From Pratylenchus scribneri (taxonomy: Eukaryota > Nematoda > Chromadorea > Rhabditida > Pratylenchidae), in assembly GCA_030063045.1 (NCBI GenBank), contig JAQSEB010000050.1, positions 2,542,001 to 2,606,000 on the forward strand: a stretch of 64,000 nt of DNA, given 5' to 3'. A program made the position numbers and the translations under genes. Below the pieces are notes generated by a model. The model saw nothing but the letters and a program-made list of their open reading frames with translations. It had not been told where the DNA came from and searched no databases. Positions 1 to 11,700 of this stretch are shown in pieces. Numbering within the stretch: the stretch's first letter is position 1; the number at the start of each line of letters is the position of its first letter.

Positions 1-11
1 ATGTTCTATGA
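1..11 (+). CDS. 3' tail of a further tandem 7TM receptor copy (partial)
   Basis: The first bases of the window read as the last codons of a third receptor gene: the string ATGTTCTATGATGAATGGAA is nearly identical to the 3' end of the copy that ends at 1805 (ATTCTATGATGAATGGAA) and closely matches the copy that ends at 3768. In the same frame this gives Val-Leu-stop, the shared C-terminus of the two complete copies. The similarity continues into the 3' flank, which is AT-rich. Only the stop codon and a few bases lie in the window, so the call rests on homology to the two neighbours. Confidence 0.55.
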
Positions 12-570
12 TGAATGGAAAATTTATTAAAATATTTCAAATATTATTTAAAATTAAACATTTATTTAAATTAAAAATTATCTGTAATAATCAAAATTTT
101 TTCTCAAATTAATAGTGATAGTGAATACATAGTGTTTCATGATAATGGCATCGATCAAATTTTGTCTCCGTATCATTTTGTGTTGCTATTTTTTTTTATT
201 TTTCTGAATAATTTTGATACATTTTAAATCAAATATTTTGATTTTATTTTTTCCAAAAAAATGATTTTGATTATTGAAATGAAAACTGGGACAGATGAAT
301 TTTTTTTGATTTAATGAATGGGCAGATGAATTAATTTTTTTTACTAAGAAATTGAATTTTTCTCGTAGACAAGCCATTGAAATTTACAAATTGGATTTGT
401 CTATGTTTTCACCGGTTCATAAATTTTTTCACAAAAATGGTCAATTTGCTGCAGCAATAATTTCTCATTCCAATGAAAATTAATACTATGATTTTATTTT
501 AGACTTTTTAATATTTAAAATTAATCCGTAAATTTTTTATTAAATTATTGAAGATAATTTTCTATCATAA
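12..570. other. Spacer upstream of first complete 7TM receptor
   Basis: No coding exon is seen. The stretch around 439-480 (AATGGTCAATTTGCTGCAGC, then a motif like TTTCTCATTCCAATGAAAAT) resembles 2336-2384, which lies at the equivalent distance upstream of the second copy. The similarity is what a duplicated promoter would leave behind. No TATA box or operator can be assigned with confidence. Confidence 0.4.
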
Positions 571-1805
571 ATGGCCTATAATTCTCCTTTTCATGTGCTT
601 ATCCGTTGTGGTCTCGCATTTCCTTTGCTCATTTTTCAATTAATGGTTTTGCCAACTTTCATATATTTTCGGGAATATCGCCTCAAAACATGTTTTCGTT
701 TGATGTTTTCCCTTGGAATTTGCCATTCACTCCAACTTTTCATTCACTTTGTTGTGCCATTGTCGAGATTGGTTGCTGAAAATGGGTTGGGCGAATTTAT
801 TGAAAGGGTAAGCCATAATTTTATTTGTCAAAAAAAAATTAACAATTAAAAATATTTAATTTAATTTTAATTTTAGTTACTTGGTGGCATCATCAATGTT
901 GCTTGGGATTTGATTTTCCTATTGGATTTATTATTGGCAATTGAAAGATTAATTATTATTATTCGGGCCACAATATTCTACTCAGCAAGCGACCAAGAAC
1001 CAATGGCAGAAAGAATCATTTTTAATGTAAAAAATTAAAAAAAAATTATTAAAACAAATTTATTTCTAAATTAGCAAGTTAATTAAAATCAATTTAATTT
1101 CTTGTGGACCATTAATCTAAATAAATTTAGGCATTAATGGCATTGAGTTGGTTTCTATTTTTGGCCATTTCCATTATGTTCATAACTCCTTGTTGTGGCT
1201 ATTTTCTCTATCCTTCCAATTATTCATTCCATTATGATTTTGAAAAACCATGGGTTGAACTAATTCGAAGTTTGGAATATGAATATTATCGCATAATCCA
1301 GCCAATCACATTTCTTTGTTATTTGGCCATTATTTTATTGCTTATCAAGGAAAAAATTGTAATGAAAATAATTTAAATATCACTTTAATTTTAATTTTAA
1401 ATTAGAGTCGACATGGAAGTATGCAAAATGGAATCAATCAAACATTATTAAGCAAAAGAGAAATGCGCATTTTATTTCAATCCGGTGTCATATTTCTATT
1501 TTCAATTATCCCAACTATAACTACATACACAAATCCAACGGATATTGATGCGCTGGAATTTTATTTGATAGTTCTATGGATTTTCATAAATGGCATAAAT
1601 CCAATTTTCTATTTGACTTTGAATGGGTAAAAAATTATTTATTAAAATTAATAATTCCAATTTTATTTTAAGTGATATTCGTCAAAATTTCTTGAAAATT
1701 CTTGACATTTTAAGGCAAAAAGTGCTTCAATATAGATATAGTCAAGCAAACACAAGTAGTGGTGTAGTCAGGGTGGCACCAGCTTCTGGCCAAAATATTC
1801 TATGA
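571..1805 (+). CDS. Nematode 7TM chemoreceptor-like GPCR (Srx/Srt-like), copy A
   Basis: A rhodopsin-like seven-helix receptor of about 322 residues, expected in the plasma membrane of sensory neurons if it follows its family. Five exons can be joined: 571-807, 877-1026, 1131-1358, 1406-1626 and 1673-1805, all with GT-AG introns of 46-104 bp. TM1 starts near FPLLIFQLMVLPTFIYF; TM3 ends in LLLAIERLIIII, where ER stands at the DRY position; TM7 carries NPIFYLTLNG, a clear NPxxY-type motif, followed by a basic helix-8-like IRQNF. The start is the ATG of MAYNSPF, shared with copy B (MPYNSLF). The exon layout matches copy B exactly, so the two are tandem duplicates. Subfamily is uncertain: Srx, Srt and Srv-type receptors all share these features. 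Confidence 0.82.
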
Positions 1806-2513
1806 TGAATGGAAAATATATTAAAATTATCAAAAATTATTTAAAACATTTTTCAATTAATTAAAATGCTATTCTGATTTATTCGAATTTGTTAAATCAC
1901 GAATTATTAGTTCATTCCGATTTCTAATTTCTATGTTCTGATTTTATTCTGAATCTTATTTTATTCTGATTTAATTCAGAGTATTTCTTTGATTTTCCCA
2001 TTTTTTTCTCAATTATTCTTTAAATTTATTCCTTTAAGCATTATTTTATATATTCTTTTTTTATTAATAGTTATTTTTTAAACATTTTATTTTTAAAATT
2101 TTAATCTTTGAATTCCTTTTTTATAGTCTAAATATTTTCTTTATTTTTTTAAATTCTATCATTTTTATTTTAAGGCGTTTTGTAAAAAAGCGTAAGAGAA
2201 AGAGGACTCTGACTTATAATAAATATATCTAGCTGATAAAAAATTGTATAATAGTCTCATCGTCAATGAAAGATTAAGAAAATTAATTTTTATAAATTAG
2301 ATATATCAAAATCACCTGTCCAATTTTTACCTTAAATGGACAAATCTGCTGCATATGCAAAATATTTCCTTTCTAATGAAAATCGAATAATGACATTAAT
2401 ATAAACATATTGATTAAAACTGGTTTTTTGATTGTCAGAATTTTTATTAAAATAAATCCAACCAATTTTATTGAATTGAATTGATTATAATTATACAGAT
2501 TTTAACAAAAAAA
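1806..2513. other. AT-rich intergenic spacer between receptor copies
   Basis: No gene is seen. The first about 50 bases after the stop repeat the 3' flank of the neighbouring copies. The sequence from 1880 to 2160 is made of short, degenerate TTTATTC/TGATTTTA motifs. A promoter-proximal block near 2336-2384 resembles 439-480. Confidence 0.4.
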
Positions 2514-3768
2514 ATGCCATATAATTCTCTTTTTTATGTGCTCCTCCGTTCCGGTACCGCCCTTCCTTTGCTCATTTTTCAAATAAGTGTTTTGACAACT
2601 TTCATATATTTTCGGGAATATCGCCTCAAAACTTGCTTCCGTTTGATGTTTTCCCTTGGAATTTGCCATTCACTCCAACTTTTCGTTCATTTTATTGTGC
2701 CATTATCGAGATTGGTTGCTGAAAATGGATTGGGCGAATTTGTTGAAAGAGTGGGTTAAATAATAATTAATTTAAATATTTTGACAAATTTTATTATATA
2801 ATTATCTTATTATACATATATTTCGTTCGTTAATAAAACTAAATTATAAATAAAAATATAATTATTCATTTTATAGTTACTTGGTGCCATTCTGAATATT
2901 TCTTGGGATTTTGTTTTCCTATTTGATTTATTATTGGCAATTGAAAGGTTAATTATTGTTATTCGGGCCACAATATTCTACTCAACAAATGACCAAGAAC
3001 CAAAGGCAGAAAGAATCATTTTTAATGTAAAAATGGCTATCAATTTGATTTTTTATTTCCTGAATTAATTTGAATCAATTTTAGGTATTATTGACATTGG
3101 GTTGGTTTCTATTTTTGGCCATTTGCGTTTTATTATTGACACCTTGTTGTGGATATACACTCAGACTTTCCACATATATATTTTCTTATAATTTTAATAA
3201 ATTTCCTTTGAATAAACAAATTCGAATGATGGAATATGATTATTACCTCACAATGCAACCAATCACATTTCTTTGTTATTTGGCCATTATTTTCTTGCTT
3301 GTCAAGGAAAAAATTGTAAAAATAATTTCAGAAATCCTAATATTAATTTAAATTTCCAAATAGAGCAGACGAGGAAGTATGCAAAATGGAAGCAATCAAA
3401 CATTGTTAAGCAAAAGAGAAATGCGCATTTTATTTCAATCCGGTGTTCTATTCATTCTTTCCAATACTCCGGTTACCGTCTCATTTTTCTTTGATCAAAG
3501 TGATTCTTTGGAATATTATTTGGTTGTTCTATGGATTTTCGTAAATGGCGTAAATCCAATATTCTATTTGGCATTAAATGGGTAAATAAATATTTATTAA
3601 AATTATTATTCCTTATCCTATTCATTTTAATTTTTAAGTGATATTCGTCAAAATTTTTTGAAAATGATTGGCATTTTTGGGCGGAAAGTACTCCAAAAAA
3701 GTCAAACAAATACACAAAGCAGTGCTGTAATCATTGTGGCACCAGCTTCTTCCCAAAATGTTCTATGA
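2514..3768 (+). CDS. Nematode 7TM chemoreceptor-like GPCR (Srx/Srt-like), copy B
   Basis: Tandem paralogue of the gene at 571-1805, about 321 residues. Exons are 2514-2750, 2877-3026, 3085-3315, 3364-3581 and 3639-3768, with the same intron positions and phases as copy A. Conserved blocks shared with copy A include YIFREYRLKTCFRLMFSLGI, the LLLAIERLIIVIRATIF segment after TM3, SMQNG-NQTLLSKREMRILFQ in loop 3, and NPIFYLALNGDIRQNFLK at TM7. The extracellular loop before TM5 (3155-3240) and the region around SNTPVTVSFFFDQ are much more divergent than the helices, as expected if ligand-contact regions change faster. The first donor is GTGGGT, weaker than that of copy A. The C-terminal tail is shorter and ends in the same NVL/NIL-stop. 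Confidence 0.82.
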
Positions 3769-4372
3769 ATGGAAAATACTATATATGAAATTATTAAAAT
3801 AATTAAAAATGTTTTAAAATCATACTTAAAATAAATTTGTATTCCATAAAATCATTTTATTCTTAACTAAAATTTGTAATATCTTTATCGTATGGTGACA
3901 CAACTTTCGGCATTAAGAATTAAGATACCGACGATTTTGGAAAGATAAGAAATCAAATAAAATAGTAGAGAATGGTGATTAAAATTGCCCCAGGGTAATT
4001 ACGAAAGATAAAAAAAGGAACAGAAAAATTACAAAGAAAATCGTCTGGGAAAATATTTAAGAGCCAATATGTGATTCATTTATTTTTCATTTTGCTGAAG
4101 CTTTATTTCAATGGGAATTGGACGAGGAATGAAGATATTGAATTCCTATTTCCCATCTCATCAGCAGAGAGCAGCAAAGGTCATCAATTAACCTCTACTG
4201 CTACTTTTGATTAATGTGTGTTTTATTTTTATACTAAAAGAAAAGCCAGATCCGCTGCTATGTTAAAGTCGATCCCTCTGCTTTTTAAGCTTCCTCTCAT
4301 TTTTCCCAACTTAATAAAATTACCGTTCATTTCATTTAAATGAAAAGCTTTCAATAATTTAGCTTTTTAAAA
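3769..4372. other. Intergenic spacer
   Basis: No coding potential beyond short random frames. It contains the 3' flank of the upstream receptor and the promoter of the secreted-protein gene that starts at 4373. No clear TATA or trans-splice site can be assigned. Confidence 0.4.
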
Positions 4373-5569
4373 ATGAATTTCATTGGAAAAATTTGCATTT
4401 TTCTATGTTTCATAGTTCTTTGTCAATCAATCATTGTGGATATTGAGAATGAGAATGGAATTCAATCAATTCATGGTGAGAAACAAAATTTCACCCGGAA
4501 AATGTCACAATTAAGGTGCAAAATTTATTTAAAAATTTTAAATGCAATTTTTTAAGTGAATTTCGAAAATTGGCAAAAATTCGAACAAATTTGATGGGCG
4601 CCAAAAATTCACGGGAATTCAAAAAACGCTTTCAACATCATTGTACCGTCATCCAAAATAATTCAAATTTGGTCATTCATTCAATTAATTTTATTAAAAT
4701 TTTATTAAGAAAATTTCAGTTCAAATATTTTGCCGGCACCGAGGTGAATAAGGGGTGTATAAGCGAAAATGGCACCACTTCATGTTGCCTCAATGTGGAT
4801 GTGGATTTCACGTGAGAAAATTATTTTTATTTATTGAATTTCAAATTAATTAAATTTAATTTAAAATTATTTTAAAATTAATAAAAATTTAATATAAAAT
4901 TATTTAAAATTAATTAAAAATTATAATAAAAATTTAATATAAAATTATTAAAAATTAATAAAATATATTTATCCTTTCAGCTTTATCCATATTCATAATC
5001 GGTATTGCCTAAATTTAACCTATTTGCCGGACACCGTTTCAATTCGCGTCATCATCTCCGTTGGTGGACGTGCAGTTTTTAACATGACAATTTCGGGTAA
5101 ATTTATTTTAATAATTTTTTCCCTTAAATTAAAATTTAATTTTGTAGCCACAAATCCGCCTCCACTTTGTATTCCATTTGGCATTGGCCATTTTTGCTTT
5201 GAACTTTATGACGTGAAAAATTGGATTTTTAATAAATTAAATTTTTATTTGAGAAATTTAAATTTTAAAAATTAATTTTAAATTTTTATTTCAAAAATTT
5301 AAAATAAATTTTAAATTTTTATATGAGAAATTTAAATTTAAAAAATTAATTTTAAATTTTTGTAATTTAAATATTTTATAGTTGGATGTTTCTCATCATG
5401 TCTTCTCGGGATGTGCTCGCTTTTTGCTGGAATTATTGCATCAACAAGTTGTGAATGAGAAATTAGGCTGCTTCAAAATGCCGTAAAAATAAAATAAAAC
5501 AAAAATAATATTTTCATATTTTATTTCAGTTTCCCTGCTCCCAAGAAGGATGGAGAATTTGACAAATAA
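4373..5569 (+). CDS. Secreted cysteine-rich DUF4773-domain protein
   Basis: The product starts with a clear signal peptide (MNFIGKICIFLCFIVLCQS) and is expected to enter the secretory pathway. Exons: 4373-4515, 4557-4811 (possibly with a further small intron 4671-4719 ending in TTTCAG), 4981-5096, 5148-5212, 5382-5482 and 5530-5569. The joined C-terminal half reads with the DUF4773 pattern: paired CC, CLNLTYLPDTVSIRV, NMTISATNPPPLC, then FELYDV, FSGCARFLLELL and EKLGCFKMP. Six or more cysteines in this arrangement and NPPPLC are the family hallmarks. The domain is known from secreted nematode and arthropod proteins but its function is not. The first intron is only 41 bp. Introns 2 and 4 are expanded by AAATTTTAATTT-type simple sequence. 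Confidence 0.72.
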
Positions 5570-5691
5570 GAAATGAAGGAAATATTTAAACATATTTTGG
5601 AAAAAACATAAAGAATTGGAATTAATAAATTAATTTTGCAGAATTGAAATTTAAGAATTGGAATTAATAAATTAATTTTGGAAATAAATTA

Positions 5692-6868
5692 CTAATAAGT
5701 AGTAGAACGAATAATTCCAATAGTATTATTATTTACGCCATTATTCTTCACTCTAATTTGAATTGTATTAACTGAGGTTGTCGGCGTTGTTTCCTTTCGG
5801 CAAACAATTAATTTCGTCACACATCGACGATAGCGGCCAATAATTAAAATTGTGACCACTGGGAAGATTTGAGAGGGCCATGGCTCAAGGGAGATTAGCG
5901 AAATCCAATCGGGAAAATCCGATTTTGCAGCCAGGAAGACAGCAATTAAAAATGACGGGATCAGGGAAAAAATCAATGGAAGAATGGCTTGAACAAGGAG
6001 GACAAGACCAATTTGACGGCTGAATTCCCGGCTATGCTTTTGCTGTGGAATAATCGATGAACGACTTTTTCGCCAAATTGAAATTGATGTGGCCAAAATG
6101 ATTGAATATGAGACCAATTCACTGGACATAGTCAAAATTGGGTTAAGTCGAGAAGAACCCTAAAAAATATGAATTTTTTTACGAGAATATTTGTGTACCT
6201 TTGGATTCATAAAAATATGAGTTAAATTTGGTGGACATTTTGGACATATACCCGACTCTTTTGGACCAGAATTGTAGGTACAAAATGTGACAAGCATAAC
6301 GGCAGTCAAAATTGGTATACCAATAATGAGGGCATAAAGCCGTGGGGTCATAGTCCGATCACTTAATTTTATAATTTAATATTTTTAAATAATAATTTTT
6401 AATTAATTAAATTAATTAATTTTAACAACCGGCAAATTATAAGCCATCGATAGAAAAATTGACCAGCAATTATATATTTTGAGAGGTAACCGAGCAAAAA
6501 ACAGCAATGAAAAAGATAAAAAATTGTTAAATAATTGAATTGGCCAAATGGTCCTTCGGAATATAAAAAAAGGTTGAGGTCTCCGGAAATTAACATCTGG
6601 AAAAATTGGAAAAAATTGAAAAAAAAAAATAAATTTTTTTGATACCGGCTGAACAATGACAAACATGAATAAATTGGCCAAATCGAGTAGGGCGGTTTGC
6701 AATAAAATCCAACTAATAAAAATATTTAAAATTAATTAGTTAGTAAAATTAAAAACACCTCCAGACTCGAGCAGATTTAGTCGTTCGGAAAAGGATCAAC
6801 CAAATTAGCAAAAAATTCGCTGGACAACCAAATATAATGGAAAAGAAAGCAAAATATTGTTGTGCCAT
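5692..6868 (-). CDS. 7TM chemoreceptor of the Srd/Str superfamily
   Basis: A nematode serpentine receptor of about 324 residues, read from five exons on the minus strand: 6868-6759, 6712-6646, 6596-6430, 6361-6199 and 6159-5692; all introns are GT-AG and the frame is kept throughout. TM1 begins FFSIIFGCPANFLLIWLI, TM2 is WILLQTALLDLANLFMF, TM3 follows GPFGQFNYLTIFYLFHCCFLLGY with the QFFYRWLIICRDR loop after it, and loop 3 contains REFSRQIGLVLLVQAILPLIF, typical of Srd/Srh/Str receptors. TM7 ends IFPVVTILIIGRYRRC rather than NPxxY. The tail is Thr/Asn-rich. It is convergent with the upstream DUF4773 gene (ends 122 bp apart). The role is presumably chemosensation; no ligand can be inferred. 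Confidence 0.8.
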
Positions 6869-8709
6869 TTGTGATGAATAATTTTTGTTTAAATTAAATT
6901 GGAAAATGTCAAAATTTCCACTGAGGAAATAAAAATTTATCCATCCTTAAATAGCTATAAAATTATTATTATTAATACAATTATCAATTAATGTTGATTC
7001 TTTTATTTCTATGAAATGCAATAAAAGCAATAAAATATCATTCATTTTTAACAATCTTTGGAGTCAACCATAAAAAATCACGCAAAAATGGGGTAATTCA
7101 AAGGAAATATTTTTAATTTTCTTCCTTCTAAAATTGTAAATATTTCTGAGACATGAACTTAATAGGTAGTATTCATGCAAATTTTAAAAAAAAGAATGAA
7201 CTTTGTTCAATAAAGTGCACAAAAATATGTATTTTTTACAGGAAAAAATATCTCAATATTTTCACATGAAAAAATATCACATCAATAAATTCAATAATTA
7301 ATTAATTAAGTTCAAAAACTTTGTTATGTTTTTTTCTTAATAATATTCATTCGTTTTCAAAGTTAATTTATTTTATCGTCGGTTCTTTTTTTATAATTAT
7401 CTGATATAATATATATTTTAGCTCATAAAATTATCATTGATTTTTCATATTTTTGACATTTTTTGCTCCATTTTATTATTTTGAGAATTTTTGAGGGAAA
7501 ATTTCTTTGCAAAAATGCAATAAACTAAAAGTTATCTATTTTAACATCCCCACACAAACCTATTTTGGCCAATTTGAAAGAAACTAAATGGCGCTATTTT
7601 CAATTTTAGCAACCTAAAAATCCAACTCTTAATTACTTTATTATGGAAAAATACAAAAAATAAAAAGGATGAAACATCAAAAGTAATTTTCCTATTTACT
7701 TACATGCAATCACTTCCAATGAATCCAATGAATAATAAAAAATATTACAATTTCATTTCGAAGAAAATAAAAATATAAAATTTTAATTACAAAAACAATT
7801 CGATATACTTTGAATATTAAAAAATATTATTATTTTACTTCGATCTTTGATTTTTGCCAATCGCATTTTTACCGTCACTAATGTATATATGTTGCGATTA
7901 AATTGGGAATTGTTGATTTCTTGGAATTCACCAAGTTCGGTTGGTTACTGGAATCTTAATTACTAAACAACTCAGAGATTCGAGAATAAGCTCATTCGAC
8001 TCGTCATGGTCGATTTAATTTATGAAATTTCATTTTCAAACTTGTTTTAATGATTAGGAAAAAGTTAGTAAACCAAAACCGGTTTGGGTTAAAAAACAGT
8101 GGTTTAATTTTTTAGGACAATCAAACCTATTCTGAAATTGAAATTTCATAGATTAATTCGACAATGACGAGTCGAATGAGCATATTATTGAAATTATACG
8201 AAGTTTAAAAGCCGAGATTCCTGAAATTAACCAACCCGCATTTGGTGTATTCAAGGGAATACATTAATTCTTATTAGTCAGAATTAAACGTAACATCCAT
8301 ATCCATAATATAATTTCGATTCCTTTCTAATCATTTAATTATTAATTTTAATAAACTTTCCCAATCAAATTAATTTTTCAATCCATTTTAGAATTTATTT
8401 CGAGAATGAACGAACCCAAAATGTGCCCTTCCCTTAAATCCAAAATGGATTTGACCTAATTTTTGGCGCTGATTGACGATGAATGACCTCTCGATGAATG
8501 TTTTGCCCCTTTGGGCGCATTCCACCAAATACACACATATCTTCTTATCTAAATCGAGAAATCACCGAATTCAATAAACCAAAAAGTATATTTTATTCTT
8601 CCAATCCAAAATTCAGTTCGATCATTTGAATATTTTTGCTAATCCCATCAATAAATAAATTAATTTAATTTGAATTTAATTTAAGCAAAATTGAATTAAA
8701 TTTTCTTCA
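6869..8709. other. Divergent intergenic region between Srd/Str receptor and myosin
   Basis: No exon is supported. The region should contain the promoters of both flanking, divergently transcribed genes. It holds one inverted-repeat element at about 7895-8290 (listed separately). The remainder is AT-rich single-copy-looking sequence with no further assignable signal. Confidence 0.45.
7895..8290. mobile_element. Inverted-repeat MITE-like element
   Basis: The two ends are imperfect reverse complements: AATTCACCAAGTTCGGTTGG near 7927 pairs with a reverse-complemented copy read from CCAACCCGCATTTGGTG near 8236, and CATTCGACTCGTCATGGTCG (7994) pairs with GACAATGACGAGTCGAATGA (8160). The arms are each about 110-130 bp with a short spacer (8035-8130) that contains ACCGGTTT motifs. 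No coding sequence is present. A foldback, non-autonomous DNA transposon is the simplest explanation; target-site duplications were not identified. Confidence 0.6.
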
Positions 8710-11700
8710 ATGCTCCCGCATATCTCCAAAGGTGATTTTGTATGGTTGGATTCATCATTGGCTGCCCAAAATAATCGCCAATTTGGTGGCACTCATCAAC
8801 CCGATTATCCGGCCATTGCCGCCCGTGTCCTCGCCATTTGGGCTGATCAACAAGGCGGCGAACATATTTTGCTGTTGGACGAGAGACAAAATGTGAGGAA
8901 ATAAAAAATGAAATTATAAATAAGAAAACTGTCGACTAACTTATAACGATTTGCTAATAAGTATTTTCACCAGGCAAAACATTTAATATTTTTATTAATT
9001 GGGAAGCTTGCTTCATATATAGTTTATCTGTTTAGATCTAAACCTGAATGAGTTATAACACAAACAGTTTTTGGTTTAAAACTAGCTTATTAGTTTCAGG
9101 TAAAATCTGATAAACTATATATATGAATCGACGCTTCTCTATAAGCTCATAAAAATGTTAAATTGTTAGATGAGTAAAAATCGCTTCCTAAATCGTTATA
9201 AGTTTGTCGAAAAAAATCGCAACCAATTGAGTGAGAAAATTGACAGAAATTGGAACTTGGCTCCGTAGAATTGCAGAGATGGGCCATTCGGCCAATGCAT
9301 CCAACCTCAATTCAGGGAGTGCCTAATTTGGCAGAAATGTCCGAAGTGCACGAGGCAGCCCTCCTTCGGAATTTACAAATTCGATTCAAACATGGCATTT
9401 TTCATGTAAATTAAAATATTTTTTAATTAAAATTATTTTATTCAGACATCAATTGGACCAAATATTTTGCTTTCAATTTTTCCACAAGAAAATTCGGCGT
9501 CCAATCAAAGACAAAAAGAATACAAGGAAAGACCAATTCGAGAATTGTCGCCGCATTTATTCTCAATTGGAGCACAAATTTTGAATGGATTTAAAAATAT
9601 AGATGAATTTTGTGGGCCAAATTCACAAAATTGCTGTGTTGTTTTCAGCGGGGAATGCGGGGTAATTTATTAAATTAATTTTAATTATTTTTTATTAAAA
9701 AGAGCGGAAAAACGGAATCCGTCAAAGAATTGCTGAATTTCCTTATTCCCAATAATTCAACTGAATTGAAGGCAAAAATAAATGCAGCAAATTTGCTTAT
9801 CGAAGGTCGGAAGCAAATGAAAAATAAAATAATTTAATTTAGTTTATTAAACAAAAATAAAAATAAAAAATGAAAATAAAATAAAATAAAATAAAATAAA
9901 TTTTTTAGCTTTTGGAAATGCAAAATCTGCCCAAAATTTGAATGCATCAAGGCATGGAAAACAAATTGAATGCGATTTTGCGAAAAATTCAGATGGAGAA
10001 GTGAAAAATATATTTTACAAAAATTGTTAATTTTTAATAAAAAATTAAGTTGATTATTTCGGGAATTCATTTTGAATTATATTTGTTGGAAAAAAGTCGA
10101 ATTATTGAAGCGTCAACAAATTCATCCAACGATGGGTAAATAAATTCATTTTTTTAATTTTTTAAACAAATATTTTAAAATTTAATTTAATTAAAATTTT
10201 ATTATAAAAATTTAATAATTAAATAAAAATTATTTGACAAAAACCGGTAAAAATTATGTGAATTCCATTAAAAATTTTCAAAAAATTTTTATTATTTTTT
10301 TAGCAATTTTCACATTTTCTATTCATTATTGAATGGAATTAATTCTCAACAAAAATTACAAATGGATTTGGCCATGGATCGTCCCAACAATTATCGTTTG
10401 CTCAATTCCGTAAATTTAAATAATAAAATTGAATAAAAATTCAAAAATTAGATCAGACAAAATTCTTACAATTCATCTGATGATGAAAATTTTTGGCAAA
10501 ATAAAATTAAATTGGCCGAAATTGTTGCCGCAATGCGAATTCTCCAATTTCGAGAGGCCGAAATCGACGGAATTTTACGAATTTTGGCAGCAATTTTGCA
10601 TTTAGGAAATTTGACATATTCTGGTAAATAAATTAAAAATAAATTAATTAAATTTAATTTAATTATTTAAATAATTAAGTAGGAAATATGGATGGAAAAG
10701 TGGAATTGATTGATCGACAAAATATTCAACGAATTTGTCGACTTTTAAAGGTGCATATAAATAATATTTAATAAAATTAATTTAATTTAATTTTAATATA
10801 AAATTAATTTAATTTAATTATAATTTAATTTTAATTTAATTTTAATTTAATTTTAATTTAATTTATTATTTTGAAAATAGTTTGATGAAACATTTTTTCA
10901 TTCAATTTTGACAATCAAAAATGAATTTGTGAATGGAGAGAAAATACAAAAATTAATGGAAATTGAGGAGGTAAATTAAATTAAAAATATTAAATTAATT
11001 TAATTTAATTTAGGCAATAAATTTACGCGATAAATTAATCATTGAATTGTATGCCCGAATTGTGGAATATATTTTGGCAAAAATCAATGAGGCATTGTCC
11101 CCAACAAAAACATTAAGAAAAGAACAAAAAATTGGTAAGAAATATTTTAATTTAATTTAAGTATTTATTTTTTTAAGGTACAATTCATTTATTGGATTTT
11201 CAAGGAATTGAAAATAATTTAAAATGCGGCAACAATTTTGGTAATTTTTTAATTAATTTAAATTAAATTTAATGAGCATTTTTCAGAGCAATTAGCTTTA
11301 AATTATGCGGCCGAATGTGTTCAACAATTCTTCATAAGGCGAATATACAAATTGGAAGAGGCGGAATATGCGGCACAAGTCAAAATTAAAAAAAATTTTT
11401 TCCAAATTATTTAATTTTCAAATTTTTATGTGAAAATTTGTCAAAATAATTATATATTTTTGTAGGGCATTCCCGATTGGGAACCAGGATGCATTCCATT
11501 CGTTGATAATTTGCAAATATTGGAAATGCTCGCAGTCCAACCGCTCAGCATTATGAGCGTCATTGACGATATTAGCATTATGCCGAAAGTAAATAATATT
11601 AAATAAATTTTATATTTAATCATTATTTTTATTTAATTTAGTTATTATTTTTTATTAAATTTAATTATTAATATTATTTTTTATTTAAATTAAATTATTA

